Shown: positions 26,498-33,412 of the stretch, in pieces
How positions within the stretch are numbered: the stretch's first letter is position 1
How the letters are laid out: each line of letters begins with the position of its first letter
Assembly (NCBI GenBank): GCA_949296365.1
Contig: CASFPZ010000005.1
Location: forward strand, 1-64,000
From: an uncultured Akkermansia sp.
GTDB lineage: Bacteria; Verrucomicrobiota; Verrucomicrobiia; Verrucomicrobiales; Akkermansiaceae
DNA: 64,000 bases
Direction: 5' to 3'
Notes under the pieces: model-generated
What the model was told of the DNA's origin: nothing
What the model saw: only the letters and a program-made list of their open reading frames with translations
Database searches by the model: none
Translations under genes and position numbers: made by a program

Positions 26498-28852
26498 CTA
26501 ATTAGACGAAGAACTTTCGGGTTCAGCAAACAATTTGGGGAAAATTAGAAACACTTCGACACGTCGGCACCAGGCTAAGTTTTGCTGTTGTTCTGCAGCT
26601 GAGCGAGAGACGTTGATTTCACGGCAGGGCCTAGTCCATGAACAATGTAAAGATAGGTTGATGATGTCGGGATATTTGTCTGGAGTGAAGGTGCTTTGAA
26701 AGAAGGTGGAATAAGCGGACTGGGCGCGATTAGCAGAAAGCTTTTTATTGAATTCGAACGATTCTTTGGTGAACATGATCTTTCCCTGGTAGGTACAGTC
26801 GGCATGGCCGACCATGACGATGGCGAGTGGGCCAGTTTTAGCAACTTTGATGATGCTATTGATGGTTTCTTCCAGGGAATAAACAGATTCGGGATCAACA
26901 TTCATATCTGACAAATTTTCAGAGCTGCCTGTTTGATAATGAATGGGGTAGGGGAGTTTGACTCCATAGACCCATTGATCGGTTGTATCGTAGCCGAAAT
27001 CATTAGTTTTGCGAATGGCAGGCTGGCTGAGTTCTCGAATGAGATCGTGGATAGGCAGATCTTTGTTGTCGAGTGTAGCACGGCGACCTTGAGTATCTAA
27101 TTTCAAATCGAGACGTACTGGCGTGAATCCCTGTGCTTTGACAATGGCTTGAGCTTTGCTGTTTTTATCGGAAGCATAATTCATCAACTTGATCGCGAGT
27201 TCATTACTGGTTGACCGGAAGAAATTGATGCGAAAGGCAAAGGGATATTCTGTTGAGTTGAGTGTTGTATCTGTGGGCAGATAACTCAATTCTTGAGGTA
27301 AATTCTTTTTATAAGAGGCGGGAATTTTTTGGGTATCGATATCGATGCGGGTTCCCATTAGACAATTGGGCAGAGCATTGCGATCCTTGTGATAGACTCC
27401 CAGCAATAATTTACCTGGATGCTCGTTTAACAGATTTGTTAACGAGGTCTGATCCTGAATAGTTACGTCTCCAGCCTGAGGCAATACTTGAAAAATTTCA
27501 GCGGCTTCTATTCGTCCGGGATAGGCGGCTGTAAAGACTTTGGCCGTTTGGCTTAAGTCATTTGAAGAAATGGCGTAGGGCAACTTGCTGTCGGGATTGC
27601 GAAAAAAGATGAGAGCATCGGAAGCGATGCGCACGCGACGACCACGTTCGACTCGAATTGGTTGTTCTGGCAACGAAGCCAACCAGGCTTGTTCCTGTGC
27701 TTGAGACATGACTCGACCCGTGAACAGTAAATCATAGGCATTGCCAGAAAGCGTTTGAAAGGCTTCCGCCCCTGGAACGGTGACGATTTTTATCCGGAGG
27801 ACGTCTTGTTCCTGCAACCCTGCGATACCTGGGGCCGGGATGGTTAATTCAATGCAACCTTCCTGCGGCAAATTGCGTTTGATTTCTCCAGAGAGTCCTA
27901 AACCGTGGTTATGGGTATCTGCAACCCATGCTTCGACAATGGAACCTAACAGGGCATTGGCCAGATCTCCTGTTGTTGCAATTTGTAGATCGGCAATGAA
28001 GGGTTTCGGTTTCCCTTCGTTGGGATCTGGCTGGGGCAGACGAGCCAAATCGGTATTGTAAGGTGGTTGTGAAAGTTGGTCGATGATTGCTAGCGTTTGA
28101 TTCAGTTGTTGAATCGCTGGAGCATTGGGATTGATCTTGTCGTTTGCAATCAAAGCTGCGCGAGCTGTTTGAAGATGGGTTTGGTCGTCAAGAAGAGATT
28201 TTTTCTCCTTTGCCCAAGATTTAAGAAAACGGTTCAAATAAGTATGCGTTGATTTATTAGTTGCAGCGGCTACCTCGTAGCCTTCACCTAGATTGTGGTT
28301 TAATTCTTTTGTAACTTCTTTCCTTTTTTTCTCGATAGCTTGGCAATGGGTATCCATGGTTTTTAAGATGGGGACCAGGCCTATGAGTTCAGGAAGGGGC
28401 TTTTCCCATTGAGCTGTTTGCTGTTGATATTGTTGATGGGCCCGTTCGCTCGTCTTGTTGAGCTCTGCATTGATGGCTTCCAGGCGTTTCAATTTTTGTT
28501 TACTGCTTTCGACGACTGCTTTAGGTTGAAGGGCTCCCTCTACGGATTTGAGATCATTATCGAATCCATCACCTTCTTGCCGGAGTTTTTCCATGTTGCT
28601 GCGCAAGGTGTCTAACTCTTGCTGCAATAAAGAGGGATCGTAGACATGACTCGAATGCAAAGCCTTGTCATTGACTTCTCGTTGTGTAGTCCGGGCTTGT
28701 TTGACAAGACCCACTGCCGTCTTGTGGGTGGCAGCAGCTTGTTGCTCCGCTTTAATAGCGTCTTCATCGGAACTACACATTTTGACGAGACCGAATACGA
28801 TGGCAATTCCTATAATAACTTTGATAATGAGCGATTTATTGGCAGCAGTCAT
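26498..28852 (-). CDS. tubulin cluster gene 3: periplasmic-binding-protein-like domain fused to OmpA domain
   Basis: About 784 residues from the ATG at 28852 (MTAANKSL); a GTG ten codons upstream lies in a hairpin and is less likely. One membrane helix (about residues 5-22) is followed by a coiled-coil stalk to about 280. Next comes a PstS-like type 2 binding fold: ADLQIATTGDLANALLGSI, YDLLFTGRVMSQAQEQAW, RIASDALIFFRNPDSKLPY, LLLGVYHKDRNALPNC, then a YPFAFRINFF strand and AQAIVKAQGF. The C-terminus (about 680-780) is OmpA-like: IVMVGHADCTYQGK, NKKLSANRAQSAYSTFF, WCRRVEVFLIF. PstS-like/OmpA fusions exist in databases. Ligand unknown. It would anchor to peptidoglycan and sense a small molecule or ion. 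Confidence 0.75.
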   Translation of the reverse strand: MTAANKSLIIKVIIGIAIVFGLVKMCSSDEDAIKAEQQAAATHKTAVGLVKQARTTQREVNDKALHSSHVYDPSLLQQELDTLRSNMEKLRQEGDGFDNDLKSVEGALQPKAVVESSKQKLKRLEAINAELNKTSERAHQQYQQQTAQWEKPLPELIGLVPILKTMDTHCQAIEKKRKEVTKELNHNLGEGYEVAAATNKSTHTYLNRFLKSWAKEKKSLLDDQTHLQTARAALIANDKINPNAPAIQQLNQTLAIIDQLSQPPYNTDLARLPQPDPNEGKPKPFIADLQIATTGDLANALLGSIVEAWVADTHNHGLGLSGEIKRNLPQEGCIELTIPAPGIAGLQEQDVLRIKIVTVPGAEAFQTLSGNAYDLLFTGRVMSQAQEQAWLASLPEQPIRVERGRRVRIASDALIFFRNPDSKLPYAISSNDLSQTAKVFTAAYPGRIEAAEIFQVLPQAGDVTIQDQTSLTNLLNEHPGKLLLGVYHKDRNALPNCLMGTRIDIDTQKIPASYKKNLPQELSYLPTDTTLNSTEYPFAFRINFFRSTSNELAIKLMNYASDKNSKAQAIVKAQGFTPVRLDLKLDTQGRRATLDNKDLPIHDLIRELSQPAIRKTNDFGYDTTDQWVYGVKLPYPIHYQTGSSENLSDMNVDPESVYSLEETINSIIKVAKTGPLAIVMVGHADCTYQGKIMFTKESFEFNKKLSANRAQSAYSTFFQSTFTPDKYPDIINLSLHCSWTRPCREINVSRSAAEQQQNLAWCRRVEVFLIFPKLFAEPESSSSN

Positions 28853-28863
28853 AGGCAAGAAAC

Positions 28864-28889
28864 ACGGAGGGCGACAAAGCACCCTCCGT
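28864..28889 (-). terminator. intra-operon hairpin between tubulin gene and gene 3
   Basis: ACGGAGGG (28864-28871) pairs with CCCTCCGT (28882-28889), an 8-bp GC-rich stem. On the minus strand it is followed by GTTTCTT, a weak T run. It sits in the 60 bp between the tubulin stop and the gene 3 start. Partial termination or RNA processing is possible. Confidence 0.45.
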
Positions 28890-28911
28890 AATGAGTTGTG
28901 GTTGAGGTGAA

Positions 28912-31900
28912 TTAGATATTTCTTAGTTCAAGAATATTTTTGAGTTGGTCAAGTAGTTCCTTTTTCTCCTGGTATTGTTGGAAAGACTTGTCGATTTTTT
29001 CTTGATCCTGACCTGCTTGTTCTTCTTTTGTCCATTGATCGGCAAGTGATTGGCATTCCGTTTCAACAGGTTTGTAGATTTCCAATTTTTGTTCGTTGCT
29101 CAGTGAAGAAACGGTCATGTCGATAGCATGGAACAAAGCTTCCTTGTAACTTGGTGTGGGAAATAAAATCATCGAATCAGGGTAATCGGGCGTATATTCG
29201 GGCATGCCAGCGTTTTCTTTTTGCAAGAAAGAGATTGAACGATTCCGTTTCCTGACGACAGGGAAACGACTGCCGTTTTTTGTTACGTAAAAGAGCATGC
29301 GAGCAATGTCGGTGTGAAGTTTCGTTTTTTGGTCTGGATCACCGTTTTTGGTGAGAGGTGGCCGATCCGAAGACTGTAACTCTTCTCCGCCTTGATCTAT
29401 ATTAGCAAAGTAAGCGACAATGTTTCCTTCTTCTCCCTGAACAGCCTTAACGTATTCTTCGTAGATTTTGTCGACGACTGGTGCAAATCGCGCAGGCATC
29501 CAGTATGGCGTGTACAAGATGCGGATTTCTTCAGGTGAAGAGTGATCATAAAATTGAGTACTGCTTTCAACAGTTGATAATCCGCTCGGGATACTTTTCT
29601 TAATCTTGTCTTTAAGCCAATTGAGAAATTCTGCAGGGACATTGGAACTGCCTTTTTCAGGGAATCCAATGGCAAGACCTGTTACTGGGGAAACCTGAGG
29701 TTTTAGTAACCCAGTGCCTCCTTGAATACTGGTACTGCAACCCAGTTTGTTTTCGCTGAGAAAATCAATAATTTCACCTTCAAGATTTTGTTCCCAGTTT
29801 CTATTTTGTTGTCCTGCTTGATTACCTGCAATTTGGTAGAGACGTTCCAGGATGGAACTGACGAGAATGGGGGCTAGTTTATGCTTTGTTTGAGCGTTTT
29901 GATGGAGTTTATCCAAAGTTATGTAAATGACATATTCGATAGAAGCAAAAAGATTGTTGATTTTGTTATCGTCGACGTCGTTTAACGAAGAAATGTTTTT
30001 GAGCCAGATTTCCTGATAAGTTGTCGCCATTTCTTCGGTGTAGGTATTACTATCGTTTTCGATTACTTCCCTTATGTTGTTGAGGTGCTGTTGATCATAA
30101 GCATATTTGGCACCTACACTGTTCCCTTGATTTTTGTTGTAGCTAATTAATTCATCATTTCGTTTATTGTATTCATTCTTTGCCTGATTTTGTCGATTTT
30201 TTAAATTATTAATTAATTTGTCAATTGATCTTGTTCTTAAATTCAATAACTCATTACTATATGTTGTGAAGATATTTCTTTTGACTTGACGAATTTTTTG
30301 ATCAAATTTTTGTGAGATTAGTTTTTTGGCATCTCTAATATGATCGTTGATCATTTCTTCATCTTTGTGAGTTAAAATAATGGTAAGCAATCCTAATTTT
30401 TCCCATTGTTTTTCACGCTTACCCATCTTTTGGGTAAGATCCTGAGTCTGCGTGACATTGTTTTGTTGATCTAATTGGTCGATCGAGTTCTGAAAATCAG
30501 CGATTAGGTTGTCTAATGCTACCTGAGCATGCTTGAGACCCCATACTTTACCTCCGGCGTTCCAAGCAATTTTTTGATCTAAACGCGTTGCAATATTATA
30601 GGCATATGTTTCAGCATCGTTAAACACGGATTTATTACTATCAAAAGAACGAGCTTCAATTTCATTGCAAATGTTGTTACATTCTTGAGTAATACGTAAC
30701 AGAACTTCGGCGTCGCGATCTTCATCTAGAATTCTCTGACGCATTTGTTCAAGCCGGTCAATATATTTTTGTATGGTAGTGCTGATTTCTTGCCATGTGT
30801 TTCCAGTTTGGTAATCATTGGCAGAGGCACTATCCAAGGTGTATAGGAATTTATTCCCTTCATCTTTAACTTCAGTCCCCATTAACCATTTATCGATGAT
30901 AATTTGTTCAATATCGTACCGAAGCAATTCTTGAATTTGTTGTGTTGGAATACACCAGCGGCGAGTACCAAAAGCAGCGAATCGATAACTACGTAATTCT
31001 CGACTATTCCCATCAGTTTCACCTGGGGTTGTTTGAACCAAATCTTCTCCCGAGATGGCTTTCAGGCCATTGGGATCTTTGTAGAGAAAACGGAAGATAA
31101 TAGCATCCATGCAGGCATTGGCCAAGTAATTGACTTGATCAGAGAACTTGCTTACATTGAGCGGAGACATTTCTGACGAGAGGTAGACAGAACTAATTGG
31201 ATTGGACTTCCTGAATTTGGAATCATGGCGATTCCCGAAACGAGTAATTACATAAGGGTGATATCGACCTGTCATTAAGCCATTAAGATCTCGGAGAGCT
31301 GCATATTCGTTTTGGAAAAAAAATCCAGTATTAGCAGTTCCGATAGCTTTGCCTGCAATATATAAATAGAGATTGACGGATAACTTGATGTCTAAGTCGC
31401 TGCTTCCACCAAATAAATCGTCATATACGTCGTTGATTAATGTGACCATGTCGACAATGCTACCACTACCTGTGCCGCCGCCTAGAGTGGCAAAAATATG
31501 AACGCAAAAGTTTTTACCTTTTTGCGCTGCCATTCCTTTTACTTTATCTAATAATTTGTTCTTAATGATTGGAGCATTGAGAGCAAAAAGAAGACGTCCA
31601 TAACGACGTAACTGGCCAGCGCCATCCAATCCACGTAATTCTGTCTCAACCTTGTCGATACTAATGCTCTTCTTTTTAGCGAAATTTGCCTGAATGTTTC
31701 CTAACCATTCAGTAATTTCAGGGCGCTTAGATAACGTATCGATAGATTGACTCCCGGCCCCGCCTTTAAGCTGAATAATATCTTCCATTTCAAGACGGCA
31801 GGATTCTCCTGCAACCGACCATTCAGATGTAGCGTTGAGGATATCGTCGTTAGAATCGATGTAGAGATAGTTAAAATTAGCGCCTTTTTCCTTGATCGAT

Positions 31901-31998
31901 TCAACATCGCTTTTGCGTAGGATCATTGCTCTTTTGATGGCCGCTAGAGAACGTCCCCCAGCGCCACCGAGACCGATAATAAGATGATTTTGTGACAT
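28912..31998 (-). CDS. tubulin cluster gene 2: large tubulin/FtsZ-like GTPase
   Basis: 1028 residues. The N-terminus has the tubulin-superfamily nucleotide site: HLIIGLGGAGGRSLAAIKRA (glycine-rich loop T1), and the signature loop T4 in HIFATLGGGTGSGSIVDMV. This matches the Pfam Tubulin_2 type, a set of large bacterial FtsZ-like proteins distinct from FtsZ. The GTPase-like part covers about residues 1-400. The long C-terminal region contains coiled-coil segments (about 530-680: KRNIFTTYSNELLNLRTRS and Gln/Asn-rich helices) and a further folded part, IRILYTPYWMPARFAPV. Filament formation is inference. It is the only singleton of the cluster; all other genes come in paralogous pairs. Confidence 0.85.
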   Translation of the reverse strand: MSQNHLIIGLGGAGGRSLAAIKRAMILRKSDVESIKEKGANFNYLYIDSNDDILNATSEWSVAGESCRLEMEDIIQLKGGAGSQSIDTLSKRPEITEWLGNIQANFAKKKSISIDKVETELRGLDGAGQLRRYGRLLFALNAPIIKNKLLDKVKGMAAQKGKNFCVHIFATLGGGTGSGSIVDMVTLINDVYDDLFGGSSDLDIKLSVNLYLYIAGKAIGTANTGFFFQNEYAALRDLNGLMTGRYHPYVITRFGNRHDSKFRKSNPISSVYLSSEMSPLNVSKFSDQVNYLANACMDAIIFRFLYKDPNGLKAISGEDLVQTTPGETDGNSRELRSYRFAAFGTRRWCIPTQQIQELLRYDIEQIIIDKWLMGTEVKDEGNKFLYTLDSASANDYQTGNTWQEISTTIQKYIDRLEQMRQRILDEDRDAEVLLRITQECNNICNEIEARSFDSNKSVFNDAETYAYNIATRLDQKIAWNAGGKVWGLKHAQVALDNLIADFQNSIDQLDQQNNVTQTQDLTQKMGKREKQWEKLGLLTIILTHKDEEMINDHIRDAKKLISQKFDQKIRQVKRNIFTTYSNELLNLRTRSIDKLINNLKNRQNQAKNEYNKRNDELISYNKNQGNSVGAKYAYDQQHLNNIREVIENDSNTYTEEMATTYQEIWLKNISSLNDVDDNKINNLFASIEYVIYITLDKLHQNAQTKHKLAPILVSSILERLYQIAGNQAGQQNRNWEQNLEGEIIDFLSENKLGCSTSIQGGTGLLKPQVSPVTGLAIGFPEKGSSNVPAEFLNWLKDKIKKSIPSGLSTVESSTQFYDHSSPEEIRILYTPYWMPARFAPVVDKIYEEYVKAVQGEEGNIVAYFANIDQGGEELQSSDRPPLTKNGDPDQKTKLHTDIARMLFYVTKNGSRFPVVRKRNRSISFLQKENAGMPEYTPDYPDSMILFPTPSYKEALFHAIDMTVSSLSNEQKLEIYKPVETECQSLADQWTKEEQAGQDQEKIDKSFQQYQEKKELLDQLKNILELRNI

Positions 31999-32068
31999 GT
32001 TAACAGAGAAATGTTGTTGTATAGATTGGAATAAGTCGTTGTTCAGACGAAGAAAATTTCCAGATACG

Positions 32069-32653
32069 TTACTTGATCATTTTAATTTCACGATATGCGA
32101 AAAAGGCACTTCCTCCAAATAGCAATAAAAGAGACAAGATGAACAATCCCCACATATTGAAAACGGCGTCTTTATATTCAATAATAATAGTTCGGAGTAA
32201 ATCTGCTGAATATGAACCATCAGGTTCAGAAAGGATCACTCCGTCAGAAATGGAGTAAGCAATGAATTGAGAAATGAGTTTATCAGCACCATTACTTGTT
32301 GGAAAGATAGGAGCGTCATTAGGATTAACAGTTCCTTCTTCAGGCAATGTATTGTATTGACTTACAATATCGGTTGAAACAGCCGTACGAAAAAAATGAC
32401 CACCATAAAGAGTATTGATTGAAGCTAGGCTCCATGAACAAATGGCTGCAAATAAAATAACCCAAATCATCTGAAAGGGAGTTTTTTTAGCACTCCATCC
32501 TTTATTCCATAGATTCCCCCAAAAGATGGTTAATGCAAGAAGGACAATAAAACAGATGATTGCGATAACGCCGGCAGTACCTATTCCGGTTCCTGCCGAG
32601 AATGCGAACGACATCCAGGTCATGACATCAATGTTGGCAATGACAGATAACAT
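32069..32653 (-). CDS. tubulin cluster gene 1: small membrane protein, paralogue of gene 7
   Basis: 194 residues, unknown family. A hydrophobic N-terminus (about 10-48) contains GIGTAGVIAIICFIVLLALT, then FWGNLWNKGWSAKKTP, a second helix (about 61-82), a soluble part of about 80 residues, and a C-terminal helix (about 166-185) that ends FAYREIKMIK. Gene 7 shows the same order and motifs. It is the promoter-proximal gene, 70 bp upstream of the tubulin gene. The ATG at 32653 is the only reasonable start. A role as membrane platform is inference. Confidence 0.7.
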   Translation of the reverse strand: MLSVIANIDVMTWMSFAFSAGTGIGTAGVIAIICFIVLLALTIFWGNLWNKGWSAKKTPFQMIWVILFAAICSWSLASINTLYGGHFFRTAVSTDIVSQYNTLPEEGTVNPNDAPIFPTSNGADKLISQFIAYSISDGVILSEPDGSYSADLLRTIIIEYKDAVFNMWGLFILSLLLLFGGSAFFAYREIKMIK

Positions 32654-32726
32654 AATGATATGTAGGGTTGGTGTGATTTTAGAGAATCAAGAAAGCATGG
32701 CATAGAAACCAAGGAAAACAGCTCAG

Positions 32727-32746
32727 ATAGCGAGAGTGTACGCTAT
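32727..32746 (-). promoter_or_regulatory. inverted repeat upstream of the tubulin cluster
   Basis: ATAGCG (32727-32732) and CGCTAT (32741-32746) with an 8-bp spacer, about 75 bp upstream of gene 1. Its position fits an operator; the minus-strand TACACT inside it could be a -10 element. Not matched to a known regulator. Confidence 0.3.
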
Positions 32747-32904
32747 TGATGAAAAGGTTATGTTGACTTTTTCATGGGTATGGAGGGGTACAGATATCTT
32801 GTCATGTGGATGCAGGGAAGGAAAAGTGCATTACGTACAAGTTTTTTTTGCGAACTTGCAGGAATCTATTTCATTCGTACCCTGCCTGACTTGAAAAATA
32901 ATAG

Positions 32905-33055
32905 CGTATTGACAATACGTTTGAATAAATTGCAATATACTGATGATGAGTTAATTAGCAAAAATATGATTCTATCATACAAGCGATAAGTTTGTTTTTA
33001 TAACTCATTGAGAAATTTACCTTTTTATTTCTCTTGTCTACGTATTGTCAATCCG
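32905..33055. repeat. pair of inverted 15-bp near-palindromes in the 759-bp gap upstream of the tubulin cluster
   Basis: CGTATTGACAATACG (32905-32919) is a palindrome around a central base. Its reverse complement recurs with one mismatch as CGTATTGTCAATCCG (33041-33055). The whole gap 32654-33412 has no convincing gene: the largest plus frame, 32774-32989, gives 71 unrecognised residues. The gap is strongly A/T-rich and ends with the gyrA terminator. Confidence 0.55.
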
Positions 33056-33336
33056 TTGAAATTTGTGGATAGAAAACGGTATCTCAATTGACCAGGATTG
33101 TGATTGCAACATTTGAGAGATTACATGGACCTTTTGAATCGCTGTATTTGTGCGATATGTTCAGATCTGAAGTTTTACAGAAAGAACGATGATTGACGTG
33201 TTTGCAATACCCATAAACGGAGGTTACGGAGGTGCTTTTGAAGGATGAACCTCTTAATCAAGAAAGAGGATACGTTAGAAAGTTTTCCCTTTATCTTTTT
33301 CGAGCATTTTGAGTGGTAACCCTATTCTTGACGAAA

Positions 33337-33376
33337 GGGAAAAACGAACCAGGCAACTTTGACAAGCTACCTGGTT
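33337..33376 (-). terminator. intrinsic terminator of gyrBA
   Basis: AACCAGG (33347-33353) pairs with CCTGGTT (33370-33376) and the stem extends inward with mismatches. On the minus strand it is followed by CGTTTTTCCC (A run 33340-33344). It lies 37 bp beyond the gyrA stop. Confidence 0.8.
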
Positions 33377-33412
33377 GGGTGAGATAATAGATAAAGGTAA
33401 AGAGGGGTGGAT

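Noticed and set aside
28912-31998. FtsZ of the division machinery
   Set aside because: Far longer than FtsZ (about 1028 versus 350-450), no FtsZ C-terminal peptide seen, and no dcw genes nearby.
21604-32653. Calling the cluster a Zorya system outright
   Set aside because: ZorA- and ZorB-like proteins are present, but there is no ZorC, ZorD helicase or ZorE nuclease, and the tubulin-like GTPase and PBP/OmpA protein are foreign to Zorya.
32774-32989. Plus-strand ORF of 71 codons upstream of the tubulin cluster
   Set aside because: No family resemblance, no ribosome site, in an A/T-rich gap; kept only as a remark.
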